DNA from: Leptolyngbya sp. FACHB-261 | GTDB lineage: Bacteria > Cyanobacteriota > Cyanobacteriia > FACHB-261 | Length of the DNA stretch: 64,000 nt | NCBI RefSeq assembly: GCF_014696065.1 | Contig: NZ_JACJPL010000015.1 | Location: 310,001-374,000 of the forward strand | Direction: 5' to 3' | Part shown: in pieces, positions 1 to 8,681 of the stretch | How positions within the stretch are numbered: position 1 is the stretch's first letter | Layout of the letters: every line of letters begins with the position of its first letter | Notes under the pieces: model-generated | What the model was told of the DNA's origin: nothing | The model's input: the letters and a program-made list of their open reading frames with translations, nothing else | The model's database searches: none | Made by a program: the position numbers and the translations under genes

Positions 1-1924
1 CCTCATTATCCCGAAGGGTGCCATCTGATGCGGCATAGGGAGGCAGCGGGTTGCTCAGCTCTAGCCGTTGCCCAACAATCAGCCGTAGTCCCTTGGCTCT
101 TGCACGGCGTTCCCAGTAACCATCCAGACCAACTGAATCCTCATCGCCTCCAGATTTCGGCCCCTCCCGGATTAGATCATCTCCTAATAGTTCAACCTGA
201 CCACCAGTAATGAGCTGATCCGTTGCAACAATTTCATCGCCAATATTTTTGGCAATTTGTTGGCTAAATTGAACCGCTGAACAATTGCCAGTCGTATCGT
301 CCCGGGTCGCCCTTTTGTAAGTTGGCTTAGGACCGTAGCGATTGTCAGCACGATAGGTGTCGTCAATGTAGGGCAAGCAGGACCTATCCCCATCTCCCAA
401 AATCTTGATCCGGTCTGCCACATCTCTGTTTTCCCAAGGCGCGGCTTTCGCGGTCCTGTAAGTAGCGTCTCCGCCCCTCGGCACAGAAGCATCCCTGGTA
501 ACAATCTGCAGAGGGTCTAGTGCCAGATTGATTGGGTCTGTGTTGGCGTTGCCATCAACAACAGAATCCTCTACGTTGTTAACTCTCTCTGAGTCTGTCG
601 GTGCGCTAGCATCGCCAGGGTGAACATCAAAAGTGACATTGTCTCCGGAGTAGGCGTTATCACCAATGGTGCCAACTGCAAACAAGCCCCGCGCGCTGAC
701 TTCGGAGTTCGCTGCTGGCAAGTAATAGCAAGAAGCAGGTGAACTAATTAGATAAGAGCGGAAGCTATCTCTAGTGGTGAACAAACTACCTTCAGTGCGA
801 ATCCGTCCGTTCCAGTTGAAGGCATCGCCAGCGAAAACTTCCAGATCATTTCGGAACAACGCTCCAAAAGTATTACCCGGTTCGACTTCTCGATCTTGCT
901 GATACTGAAGTGCCGCAATCGTCGAATTGAGAGGACTACCAGCAGCATTTCCTGTGGCTACGTCAGTAGGCAGGGTTACGGCGTAGATCTGAAAATCTTT
1001 TCTAGAAGCCCCATCACGAACTCCGCTAAACCAGCCGGCTCTACCTCGGCTGAAACTACCCGCCTGACAAACATTGCCTGTGGCACCAGTTGGACCATTG
1101 CGAACAACTAACGCGTTTGCTTTAACGTTGTCAGGAGAGTTAATCGTGATGTCTTCCGGATCTAAGACATCATTATCCCCATTGGTATCAACCTGTGTCT
1201 TCAGGAAAACGCCATAAACCGTTGTGGTGTTATCCGCAGGGTTAACAAACTTCCAGGCAGGCACTGGGTCAGCCGCCTCAATATTGCCGTCGGCGTTGAA
1301 ATCGACATTGAGGTCAGCTTCGGTTAGCTGAGTCTCATCTGGAAGGCTGTTGTAAGGATTGCTCGCCAGAGCACCGGCACCGCCCAAGCCATTGTTGAGC
1401 AACATGCCCGCGATGTATTCCTCAGAAGGCTCCCCAGTGGGCAGACGACTATCCTTCGTGAACAAATACTCCAGCTTGGCCTTAGCCCGGTCAATCGCAG
1501 GTGCAGCCGCGTTTTCGATTAGTTTTTCCTGGCGCGAACCAATGTTCTGGTTGGTACGGTTGTAAGCCCGGAACACTAGCAGACTCACCACCAGCGTCAT
1601 GATCAACAGCACAAACACCGTAGTCGGCAGCACGAAGCCCGAGGCCGCCCGACCCCGTACCCTACCAGGGCGTACCAGGAAGCCGCGCAACAGCCACCGC
1701 TGCAACGATTGCCCCACCCGCTTGCAGAATCGACTCGACACCCGCAACACCTGGCTAAGCCCTAGCCCCTGCCCATCCGGCCTGGCGCTTGGGTTCGAGG
1801 TTCTTCGTGCGCGAGGACGCCAACTCTCTACACGACGCCTCACGGCAGCCAATGGCTCAGCAATCACACGCTGGAAAAATGAAGGTCGGCGCTGGCGACG
1901 CTTTCTCTGTGCAGAACGTGACAT
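1..1924 (-). CDS. hpsA: HpsA-like hormogonium polysaccharide pseudopilin, 3' end off the left edge
   Basis: The minus strand is open from an ATG at 1922-1924 to the left edge, about 641 codons. A basic N-terminal region (about residues 1-90) is followed by a prepilin-like hydrophobic segment near residues 95-118 (ASGFVLPTTVFVLLIMTLVV), then a long soluble part. That part contains the family-typical stretches RAKAKLEYLFTKDSRLPTGE, WNGRIRTEGSLF and, near the edge, GLRLIVGQRLELSNPLPP. HpsA proteins belong to the pilus-linked system that secretes hormogonium polysaccharide for gliding in filamentous cyanobacteria. The C-terminus lies outside the window. I read the frame by eye without meeting a stop. 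The family call is confident; a role in gliding is inferred. Confidence 0.85.
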   Translation of the reverse strand, partial: MSRSAQRKRRQRRPSFFQRVIAEPLAAVRRRVESWRPRARRTSNPSARPDGQGLGLSQVLRVSSRFCKRVGQSLQRWLLRGFLVRPGRVRGRAASGFVLPTTVFVLLIMTLVVSLLVFRAYNRTNQNIGSRQEKLIENAAAPAIDRAKAKLEYLFTKDSRLPTGEPSEEYIAGMLLNNGLGGAGALASNPYNSLPDETQLTEADLNVDFNADGNIEAADPVPAWKFVNPADNTTTVYGVFLKTQVDTNGDNDVLDPEDITINSPDNVKANALVVRNGPTGATGNVCQAGSFSRGRAGWFSGVRDGASRKDFQIYAVTLPTDVATGNAAGSPLNSTIAALQYQQDREVEPGNTFGALFRNDLEVFAGDAFNWNGRIRTEGSLFTTRDSFRSYLISSPASCYYLPAANSEVSARGLFAVGTIGDNAYSGDNVTFDVHPGDASAPTDSERVNNVEDSVVDGNANTDPINLALDPLQIVTRDASVPRGGDATYRTAKAAPWENRDVADRIKILGDGDRSCLPYIDDTYRADNRYGPKPTYKRATRDDTTGNCSAVQFSQQIAKNIGDEIVATDQLITGGQVELLGDDLIREGPKSGGDEDSVGLDGYWERRARAKGLRLIVGQRLELSNPLPPYAASDGTLRDNE

Positions 1925-2439
1925 AGATCGCTCTCTAGACTCCGTGTGTTACCGGGTCAGCTACACTGACTGCCCTGATCAATTCCGTGGAAAGACTGTA
2001 CTTCTGAACCGACTAGGCTCTTAGGCTGAAAATGGAAAGTTCTGACTGGATTCAGCGAGTTTCCTCAGCTTTTCTCCCCCTGTTCCGGTTGGCCGCCTCA
2101 AGAACTGACTTAAGTAAGTAGTAGTTCTGGCACTGTGGCTGCTACAAGCAGTTAGGCTCTAGTTTGCCAAAAGTTTACCCACTTAGGCCAGCCAAACGAT
2201 CTGCCTACCGGAAATTTGCTACCTACCAGAAATTTGAAGTTCAAGGTGAACTCCCCTTCGAATCTCAGGCTGAATCTCAGGCCATCTAACCCACTGCCTG
2301 CCCAGCTCCCAAAAAAGCCGCCACATACAATAACCCGACCTTAGCCCCCAGCCCTGCTTCAAAAGAAGCAGCCTAGGACCAAGACCGGGCCATCGCGTAA
2401 CCCACAGGTTGTTCTGTCGAGCCCTCAGGGCCAGCCGAG
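1925..2439. other. Intergenic region with tandem repeats and a small hairpin
   Basis: No convincing gene. It separates the divergent-side end of hpsA from the 3' end of rpmB. It contains two tandem duplications: a 15-bp unit at 2204-2218 and 2222-2236 (one mismatch), and an 11-bp unit at 2260-2270 and 2272-2282. A perfect 7-bp-arm hairpin with an AAAA loop lies at 2354-2371, about 70 bp past the rpmB stop. It has no T-run, so it is a weak terminator candidate. Confidence 0.6.
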
Positions 2440-2676
2440 CTAGAACTTGTTGAGATTGATCCCAGCTTCCAGTGCAAAGGCATCGATGCCCTTGAAATTG
2501 AGAGTTTTGATTGCCTTGGTAGACAGACGCAGGCGAACCCAGCGGTTGCCCTGAGGCCACCAAACCCGCTTCCATTGCAGATTGACTTCTTGAAGCTTCT
2601 TGGTCCGACGGTGAGAGTGGGAAATCGCGAAGGCGTTGTTGGCTTTTTTGCCCGTCAGGGCGCATTGGCGTGACAT
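2440..2676 (-). CDS. rpmB: 50S ribosomal protein L28
   Basis: 78 residues, the usual bacterial length, starting [16 protein letters not shown] and ending GINLNKF. The conserved HSHRRTKK and [14 protein letters not shown] segments are present. L28 is a small, basic, non-essential-to-decoding protein of the large ribosomal subunit. The zinc-binding cysteines of some L28 forms are absent, so this is the zinc-free type. It stands alone on the minus strand, with the overlapping longer frame at 2219-2707 being a shadow. Confidence 0.97.
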   Translation of the reverse strand: MSRQCALTGKKANNAFAISHSHRRTKKLQEVNLQWKRVWWPQGNRWVRLRLSTKAIKTLNFKGIDAFALEAGINLNKF

Positions 2677-2825
2677 AGTCAGAGTTCTCCAGTGAGTTGC
2701 GGTTCACGATAGCTGCAGCCCCCTATTGTACAGTCTAGGCTCAACCCTTCTGGCTGGCCCACAAGCGCCGAGGCGATGAGGGGTAGTAATACTCTCAAAT
2801 TCGGCTCCCTGGCCCAATATCCAGA

Positions 2826-3809
2826 TCACGCACCGAGACTTACGTTGGCGAGCGACAGGCTATGCAATCGCGAACGCCAATCCGCCACAGCTTTAGCTAA
2901 ATCACCCGTCAGCCAGCTGTCGTATTGAGCATAGATGGGTAACCGAGGCACCAGTTGCCAATCAGCTGCGGCCAAAGTTGCTGCCAACTGCCGGTCTAGC
3001 GGATGGGGGTAATCCGGATTCACATGATCCAATGGGCCAATACCGCCTAGATCCCGCGCTCCCAAGTCCAGACAGCGCAGCAAGTGCTCGTCACTCACCA
3101 CCAAATTGGGCGGCACCTGTAGAACAACCTCTGGCGGCAATACTTCTCGGGCCTCGGCAATCACCTCGCATAGCTCAGTCGGCGCTAAGCTTGCCCCCGC
3201 CCAGCTCTGAGAACTACCAACTGTATGCGGTTGAAAGATGACTTCCTGAATATGCCCCCACTGCCGCTGAACCTCAGCAATAGCTTGCAGGCTTTCCCGA
3301 CGCTCAGCTCGGGTTTCACCCAGACCAAGCAGCAACCCAGTCGTAAATGGAATGCCCAGTTCACCAGCCTGGATCAGCTGGGCTAGGCGCAGCTCAGGGC
3401 GTTTACTGGGCGCGTGGCGATGGACCGTCTTGAGCAGCCGGGGCGTGACCTGTTCCAACATCAGCCCCATCGAAACATTGACCGACTTCAACTGAGCCAT
3501 TTCGCTTCGGCTCAGCGGTCCTGCATTGGTGTGAGGCAAAAAACCTAAACTGAGGGCCAGTTCGCAGAGATCGTAAATTCGTTGTAGCCAAGCCCCTCGC
3601 CGCGCATCCTGAGGATGCACCTCTCCACTCAAAATCAGAACCTCGATCACGCCCTGCGCTTGCAAAGGACGCAAGGCGGCCTCAGCTGCCGTCAGGCTCA
3701 ACCAAGGGCTTTGGTGTGGGTCGGCCCGAAAGTTGCAGTAAGTACAACGATTGAAGCACTCGTAGGTCGGAACCAGGGTGAAGGCGGGACTGTAGGTAAC
3801 AAGACGCAT
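2826..3809 (-). CDS. cofG: FO synthase subunit 1 (CofG), radical SAM
   Basis: Radical SAM enzyme. With CofH it makes the deazaflavin FO (7,8-didemethyl-8-hydroxy-5-deazariboflavin), the chromophore of cyanobacterial photolyases and core of F420. The cluster motif CFNRCTYCNF lies about 17 residues after the start, preceded by the family-typical TYSPAFTLVPTYE. Later stretches DLGGIGPLDHVNPDYPHP and LLGLGETRAER also fit. I chose the ATG at 3807-3809 (327 aa) because the CofG match begins there. ATG 3822-3824 is possible, while the longer frame up to 3971 runs through a large palindrome and is unlikely. CofH is not in the window. Confidence 0.92.
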   Translation of the reverse strand: MRLVTYSPAFTLVPTYECFNRCTYCNFRADPHQSPWLSLTAAEAALRPLQAQGVIEVLILSGEVHPQDARRGAWLQRIYDLCELALSLGFLPHTNAGPLSRSEMAQLKSVNVSMGLMLEQVTPRLLKTVHRHAPSKRPELRLAQLIQAGELGIPFTTGLLLGLGETRAERRESLQAIAEVQRQWGHIQEVIFQPHTVGSSQSWAGASLAPTELCEVIAEAREVLPPEVVLQVPPNLVVSDEHLLRCLDLGARDLGGIGPLDHVNPDYPHPLDRQLAATLAAADWQLVPRLPIYAQYDSWLTGDLAKAVADWRSRLHSLSLANVSLGA

Positions 3810-3863
3810 CGGAAGGCTGAGCATGATAGGCCCAAGGCTGAGATCACAGCAGTCGAACCCATA

Positions 3864-3907
3864 TAAAGTGCTGCCTACATAGGAAAACCTACGTAGGCAG
3901 CACTTTA
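3864..3907. repeat. Long palindrome in the cofG leader
   Basis: Two 20-bp arms (3864-3883 and 3888-3907) pair around an AAAA loop with a single mismatch (A3879 against C3892). No T-run follows on either strand, so it is not a standard terminator. It ends about 55 bp before the chosen cofG start. It may be an attenuator or RNA-stability element, or a small palindromic repeat. Confidence 0.85.
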
Positions 3908-3911
3908 ATAT

Positions 3912-3940
3912 TCTGACAGCAACTCTGACGGCAATTCTGG
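3912..3940. repeat. Tandem 12-bp repeat upstream of cofG
   Basis: The unit TCTGAC(A/G)GCAA(C/T) occurs at 3912-3923 and 3924-3935, with a partial third copy (TCTGG). It directly abuts the palindrome at 3864-3907 and lies between dps and cofG. Confidence 0.75.
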
Positions 3941-4043
3941 TAATAAAAGGCAAGTTGGTAGAAATGGGCAAAGTTTAGCTCTCTACCCACTCTTATCTTG
4001 CCTTGTTCAGGCTAGTAACTTAGCGACCCCAAAGGACCTGCAC

Positions 4044-4604
4044 TTAGAGCATCGGATGCATAGCACGGGTCAGGCTTTCGAGGGCCAGGTAATGCTCCAA
4101 GTGATGCGCGTATTCCTCACGCTCCACAATGATTTCGCGCAAGATCTGCTCACTTGCAAAGTCGCCCAAGCCATTGAACCTGCGGATCAGTACCCGCAGC
4201 ATTGAGATGATATCGCCTTCAGCATTGAGGTCATGTTCCAGCATCTGACGCAAATCGAAAACGCCTTCTGGCTCTGTCTCAAAGCAAGCTAGTTCCTGCT
4301 GCCGTGCAGGTGTAGAAACCGGCACACCGCCTAAAGCTGTAATCCGTTCGGCAACCTTGTCAGCTTGATCGTGCAATTCGGAATAGCCATCTTTTAGAAA
4401 ATCATGAAGCTGGCCAAATTGAGGGCCAGTCACGACCCAGTGATGCTTTTGATACTGATGAAACAGTGTAAAGAGACTACCGAGCAATGGATTAAGGTCA
4501 TTGACCACACTGCCCGCCAAATCCCGTTCTAGTCGCAGTACATTGTCTGCAATTACATCAGGAGCCTGCCGCAGGATGCTGCTGTGGTTAGTGGTGGTAT
4601 TCAT
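4044..4604 (-). CDS. dps: Dps family ferritin-like DNA-protection protein
   Basis: 186 residues from the ATG at 4602-4604, which has a good ribosome-binding site (AAGGAGACAAGGAA) just upstream. A longer frame reaches 4658 but lacks such a site. The Dps signature is clear: LFTLFHQYQKHHWVVTGPQF followed by LHDFLKDGYSELHDQADKVAERI, carrying the inter-subunit ferroxidase His and Asp/Glu ligands. Dps forms a 12-subunit shell that oxidises iron with hydrogen peroxide, limits Fenton chemistry and can bind DNA. The C-terminal helix ends LESLTRAMHPML. Confidence 0.95.
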   Translation of the reverse strand: MNTTTNHSSILRQAPDVIADNVLRLERDLAGSVVNDLNPLLGSLFTLFHQYQKHHWVVTGPQFGQLHDFLKDGYSELHDQADKVAERITALGGVPVSTPARQQELACFETEPEGVFDLRQMLEHDLNAEGDIISMLRVLIRRFNGLGDFASEQILREIIVEREEYAHHLEHYLALESLTRAMHPML

Positions 4605-4943
4605 TTCCTTGTCTCCTTGCTGAATCACGAACTGCTGGTGGGCAGCTCGATGATCCAAGTATAGGTTCAGTAACCCGAAAAAAACTCTTTAGTCTGCGTC
4701 TGCCATTACTACAAAACATTCTCAATAAACACAGAAAATAAATATCAATTGGACTGACTACAACCCAGGTATTACAGGGGGCTTAGACAAACTAAATGCT
4801 AGTTTTTCTAGCCAATTGACCGCGACTAATTGTAATTTCTAGCAGTAGCTCATAATAATTTTTGTTGGCAAATTCATATTTAGCCTCAGGCCAGCTTTGG
4901 CAGGTTCGGCATATATAGTGAAGCAACAGCAGGAGACTGCACA
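4605..4943. other. Divergent intergenic region dps/parA
   Basis: An AT-rich spacer between the divergent dps and parA genes. It must hold both promoters, but I could not place a convincing regulator box (no clear Fur or PerR palindrome). Short frames on the minus strand here (4792-4992) look accidental. Confidence 0.5.
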
Positions 4944-5696
4944 GTGCTAAAGGTCGCAGTGGCTTCCCAGAAGGGAGGCGTGGGCAAATCAACTCTGGTG
5001 ATCACTTTAGGAGCAGCTTTAAAAGCGCAGGGACTCTCAGTGCTGATCGTGGACGCCGATCCTCAGGGCTCGGCTACTTACGGGATGGGTTTCACCGAAG
5101 CTCAGGGGCTGGCGGGATTGGCAGCTCTGCTGGCAGGTAGGTTGGAAATTCAGACTGGCAGCGGCCCCTGGCCAGATCTAATTGCAGGGGGTGAAGCTAC
5201 TGCCTTTCACGCCTGGCAAAGTACAGAAGACCTCAGAAAAGCGCTGATGCCCCTGGCTCCCCGCTACGATCTCTGCTTGATTGACTGTCCGCCCAGCTTG
5301 TCATCAATATTGATTGCAGCAATTATGTCTGCCGATCGAGTGTTTATCCCCGTGCAGGCGGATCCACTGGTCCTCCGGGGCTTGGGTAAGTTAGTCCATC
5401 TCATCGACTCCACCCGCTTGGGTTCAGGCGAGAATCCTGGAGCCTATCCTGTTGATGTGGTGCGCAGTCGCTACCGAGCCCAGCTGCGTCTGACCGCAGA
5501 GGCTGATCAGCTGCTTGCTACTTCTGAGCGTTGGCAAGTGTGGCAGACTACTATTCCTGAACAGGTGAGCATCGCTGAAGCTGCAGGTCACGGCCAGCCG
5601 ATCATCACTTACAGTTCCTGGTCTACAGCCGCCCGAGCCTTTGAAAATCTGGCCGTCGAAGCCATAGGTCGTTGGCAGTTGAAAGAAGGCCGTTAA
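4944..5696 (+). CDS. parA: ParA family partition ATPase
   Basis: 250 residues. Deviant Walker A at residues 9-18 (SQKGGVGKST), Walker A' LIVDADPQGSAT and Walker B LCLIDCPPSLS. These define ParA/Soj ATPases, which form dynamic gradients on DNA to position plasmids, chromosomal origins or large protein cargos. The next gene (5718) is 21 bp downstream and is the natural partner in place of a canonical ParB. I see no parS-like repeats. Because the neighbours are core chromosomal genes, a chromosomal or protein-positioning role is more likely than a plasmid remnant. Confidence 0.92.
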   Translation: MLKVAVASQKGGVGKSTLVITLGAALKAQGLSVLIVDADPQGSATYGMGFTEAQGLAGLAALLAGRLEIQTGSGPWPDLIAGGEATAFHAWQSTEDLRKALMPLAPRYDLCLIDCPPSLSSILIAAIMSADRVFIPVQADPLVLRGLGKLVHLIDSTRLGSGENPGAYPVDVVRSRYRAQLRLTAEADQLLATSERWQVWQTTIPEQVSIAEAAGHGQPIITYSSWSTAARAFENLAVEAIGRWQLKEGR

Positions 5697-5717
5697 GGGA
5701 AGGCAGCCCAGAGAACC

Positions 5718-6329
5718 ATGAGTGAAGTCATACCCCCGCGTTTAGGCCGCAACCCACTCGGCGACTTGGTTGAGCCGGCGGTAACAGGGCAGAGTCTAGA
5801 ACAACTCTTGCAAAGTTCAACCTCCTTGCTAGGGCCGTTGCTGCCTGCTGTGCCTGCACCCAAGGGCTCTCCTCGACCAGAAGACGTAGAGAAGCCACCA
5901 ACCTCACTGTTCGCTTCCCCACGAACCGCTAGTTACCCACAACCTAGGCGCTCACAGTCATCAACCTCAAGAACGCAAGGCTCGACAAGTGGCTTGGTTC
6001 GTAAATTAATCAGTGCCTCCCAACCGCAAACATACCCTCCTACGCTGGAGTTAAATCTGCGGCTACCGATCCCTTTGCACCAACGCCTGCAACAGGTTTT
6101 GGACCACTTGGCTGCTCTTGCCGCAGAGCGTCAGCTACCATCCCCTGATACTTCTCAGGTGGTCGCGATCGCGCTAAACGACTGGCTAACTCAGCTCGAA
6201 AAGCTTGACTCAACCACTCTGCTAGAAGCCTTACAGGACTACGCTGAAGCTCAGACTCAAACTCAGAGCCAAGCTCCAGAGCAAGCCCAAGAGAGTATCG
6301 AATCCATGAACGAGCCGCTGGACGAGTGA
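5718..6329 (+). CDS. Hypothetical ParA-partner protein
   Basis: 203 residues, 21 bp after parA and 3 bp before tsaC, so probably co-transcribed. The first ~115 residues are low-complexity, rich in P/S/Q. A predicted helical segment follows at about 118-170 (LRLPIPLHQRLQQVLDHLAA ... VVAIALNDWLTQ), whose strand-helix-helix spacing resembles ribbon-helix-helix DNA-binding proteins. The tail is acidic and Gln-rich. It does not match ParB. By position I infer it is the adaptor linking ParA to DNA or cargo. No family recognised with certainty. Confidence 0.7.
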   Translation: MSEVIPPRLGRNPLGDLVEPAVTGQSLEQLLQSSTSLLGPLLPAVPAPKGSPRPEDVEKPPTSLFASPRTASYPQPRRSQSSTSRTQGSTSGLVRKLISASQPQTYPPTLELNLRLPIPLHQRLQQVLDHLAALAAERQLPSPDTSQVVAIALNDWLTQLEKLDSTTLLEALQDYAEAQTQTQSQAPEQAQESIESMNEPLDE

Positions 6330-6332
6330 CCC

Positions 6333-6941
6333 ATGAGCTTGGTAAGCATGTCTGCCTTAGTGAAGGCAGCATTAGAAGGACAGGTCGTCAGCTTTCCCAC
6401 CGATACAGTACCGGCCTTAGCTGTTCGACCCACCGATGCGCCTCAGATCTTCAAACTCAAAAACCGTCCTGCCAACAAGCCCTTAATCTTGATGGCGGCT
6501 GAACCAGACCAGTTGTGGCAGTTGGCTGCTGGCAGTGACACCGAGCGCGAGGCGTGGCAAGCGTTGGCCGCTCAGGGTTGGCCTGGTCCTTTAACCCTGG
6601 TGCTTCCCTGTAGTTCAGCCGTACCAGATGTAGTCAATCCTGGGTTGACCAGTATTGGCCTACGCATCCCCGATCATCCGATAGCGCTCAAGATCTTGCA
6701 GCAAACTGGGCCTCTAGCAACGACCAGCGCTAACGTATCTGGGGAAGCACCGCTCCTTGATCCTCTAAGTATTGAGGCTGCATTTCCAGCCGTGCAGGTC
6801 TTGGCATGGGAGCAGAGTGAGCAGGCAATACATAGCGGCTTGCCCTCAACCGTTGTTGAATGGCAGGGAGTAACAGCAATTGAGGGTAAGCCAAGCTGGC
6901 GGCTATTGCGACAGGGGGCCTTTCAGTTGCCATCTGAGTAA
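6333..6941 (+). CDS. tsaC: L-threonylcarbamoyladenylate synthase (Sua5/YrdC/TsaC)
   Basis: 202 residues of the YrdC fold. It makes threonylcarbamoyl-AMP from Thr, bicarbonate and ATP, the first step of the universal t6A37 tRNA modification. Visible motifs: VVSFPTDTVPALAV, IFKLKNRPANKPLILM (KxR-x-KPL type substrate loop), WPGPLTLVLP and GPLATTSANVSGE. It is the single-domain TsaC form without the Sua5 C-terminal domain. MSALVK (6348) is an alternative start. The partner tsaB is also in this window at 11145. Confidence 0.93.
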   Translation: MSLVSMSALVKAALEGQVVSFPTDTVPALAVRPTDAPQIFKLKNRPANKPLILMAAEPDQLWQLAAGSDTEREAWQALAAQGWPGPLTLVLPCSSAVPDVVNPGLTSIGLRIPDHPIALKILQQTGPLATTSANVSGEAPLLDPLSIEAAFPAVQVLAWEQSEQAIHSGLPSTVVEWQGVTAIEGKPSWRLLRQGAFQLPSE

Positions 6942-7004
6942 GCTAGGCTCAGTGAACTCTTCTCTGTTGCCGCTCTCTCAACCCTCTATCCGTGAACGGT
7001 GTGA

Positions 7005-7805
7005 ATGGAATCCATTAAAGACCTGAAGCACAAGTTAGAGCAGGCTGAATTAGCCTGCCGCTTACTGGAAGAAAGCAACCGCTTTAAAGCAACCTTCCTA
7101 GCTCGCACCTCCCACGAGTTGCGCTCGCCTCTCAACGGCATTATTGGCATGCACCAGCTCATTCTGGGTGAACTCTGCGAGGGACCAGAGGAGGAGCGAG
7201 AGTTTTTGCAAAAGGCCCACGAATCTTCGCTGAAGCTACTGGCCCTGCTAGACGACTTGATCGACGTATCTAAGATGGAGTACGGCACAGCCCAGTTGCA
7301 AACAGCGCCGCTACCGCTGGCCCGCTTGCTCCACGAGGTTCAGCAATTAGCCCATTTGCCTGCCCAGAACCGTAACCTGCGCCTGGAAGTCACGCTGCCA
7401 CCAGAAGATTTGCACGTACTGGCAGACTACCGCCGCCTGAAACAGGTGTTTCTCAACCTAATTGACACTGCAATCAGTCAGATGCCCGAGGGTTCTATTC
7501 GGGTCTTCTCGCATCTAGAGCCCAATCAATCCCAAGTCCAGGTTTACGTCGAAGATCAACGTCCACCGCTTCAGGAGTCTGAAACACAAACCCGGAGTCC
7601 TGCTAAGGAGCCAGCAGATAGTGCAGGACTGAACCTAGCCTTGGCGGCTCAGCTCGTTCACTTGATGGGGGGTGAACTGCGCGTCTTACCACCGGGCACA
7701 CCCACACCAGCACCCGTTTCAACCACTCAAGAACTACTAGCAACCGAGGACTGGCCCGCGACCGTTGTCTGTTGCTCCCTTCCCTTGGCCACGCCTGGTA
7801 GTTAG
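7005..7805 (+). CDS. Degenerate sensor histidine kinase
   Basis: 266 residues. A short coiled-coil leads into a normal HisKA dimerisation domain with phospho-acceptor H37 (FLARTSHELRSPLNGIIGMH). The ATPase part is eroded. The N-box reads QVFLNLIDTAISQ, with Thr where the Mg-binding Asn of LxNA is expected. The G1 box DxGxG is replaced by VEDQRPP. The G2-like GLNLALAAQLVHLMGG remains. There is no sensor or membrane segment. It is probably a pseudokinase, phosphotransfer partner or phosphatase rather than an active kinase (inferred). Confidence 0.8.
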   Translation: MESIKDLKHKLEQAELACRLLEESNRFKATFLARTSHELRSPLNGIIGMHQLILGELCEGPEEEREFLQKAHESSLKLLALLDDLIDVSKMEYGTAQLQTAPLPLARLLHEVQQLAHLPAQNRNLRLEVTLPPEDLHVLADYRRLKQVFLNLIDTAISQMPEGSIRVFSHLEPNQSQVQVYVEDQRPPLQESETQTRSPAKEPADSAGLNLALAAQLVHLMGGELRVLPPGTPTPAPVSTTQELLATEDWPATVVCCSLPLATPGS

Positions 7806-7852
7806 CGGAGAGCGGATAGTTAAAGCCAGCTAGCAAGAAATTTGGGAGCACT

Positions 7853-8278
7853 TCACAGCGATTGCTCTGCTCTCTGCTTCAGGCTTTGCAGGCTACGTTG
7901 TGCCTCTCGGCTGAACACTCTCTTCTGGGTAGGGTACAAGAGCCAGGCCAGCCAGCCTTTGGAGTGAACCCGCCAGAGTAAACGGCAGCTATCCCTGTTA
8001 TGAGCTTCAAGCACACGCTCAAATATGACCCGAATGCCAGGGAGCTGCACCTGGTATTCAAGCTGAGCCATGGGCTCCACACGCAGCAATTGTAACGGTA
8101 GCTTCATGCCATTGGCCGATTGCAGAATTCCAGTAGCACCGGCGGTTGCAGAGCCATCTAGCGTCACCTTAAGCAAACTGGGATCCCACTGGGGCCAAGC
8201 TTCCGGTTGAGCTAGCAGTGCCCAGATTTGTTCTGGTTTGGTATGGATGATTACAGACTGCTCTAACAGCTGAGGCAT
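7853..8278 (-). CDS. SRPBCC (START/polyketide-cyclase-like) protein
   Basis: 141 residues. The start EQSVIIHTKPEQIWALLAQPEAWPQWDPSL is the typical first strand and helices of the SRPBCC ligand-binding fold, followed by GILQSANGMKLPLQLL and a long C-terminal helix. Members bind hydrophobic ligands in a deep cavity, and the ligand here cannot be read from sequence. It is convergent with the degenerate histidine kinase (47 bp apart). Confidence 0.85.
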   Translation of the reverse strand: MPQLLEQSVIIHTKPEQIWALLAQPEAWPQWDPSLLKVTLDGSATAGATGILQSANGMKLPLQLLRVEPMAQLEYQVQLPGIRVIFERVLEAHNRDSCRLLWRVHSKGWLAWLLYPTQKRVFSREAQRSLQSLKQRAEQSL

Positions 8279-8681
8279 GAGGGTTTTCTAGTGAAGTTCT
8301 AGCCAGAGCCCAGAACTTTGGTGAAAGTTTACAGGGCTATTGCTTCCCGTGAAATTTCGGAGAAACCTCCCTTAAACACTCTCGGGGACTCCCACGTCAA
8401 GGATAATAACCTCAGGGTGTAGTGGGCTACGACAGCAACAGGCAGGCTGTCTGAAGATTCGTCCCTTTGGCTTTAAGTAGATCTGCGCAATTCTGAGACA
8501 ATTTCTGCAAAATCCGGTCTGAGTTGCCGTATTTTTCGGGTTTCTTGGTTGGGCACAACTTAGGACAATTAAAAGTCATGAGAGGCAACTGAAGCAGGCC
8601 CTTCGATTAGAACAGGTAGGGCAAGCGCTACAGTCGTCGACTAGCCAACATGACACTAGTTATGGAGTCTTGAACGCAACC
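8279..8681. other. Intergenic region
   Basis: No gene seen. It separates the divergent SRPBCC gene and the small conserved gene at 8682, so it must hold both promoters. Nothing specific was recognised apart from short GC-rich and T-rich patches. Confidence 0.5.

Noticed and set aside
2354-2371. Hairpin after rpmB as a terminator
   Set aside because: Only 7 pairs and no T-run on the minus strand.
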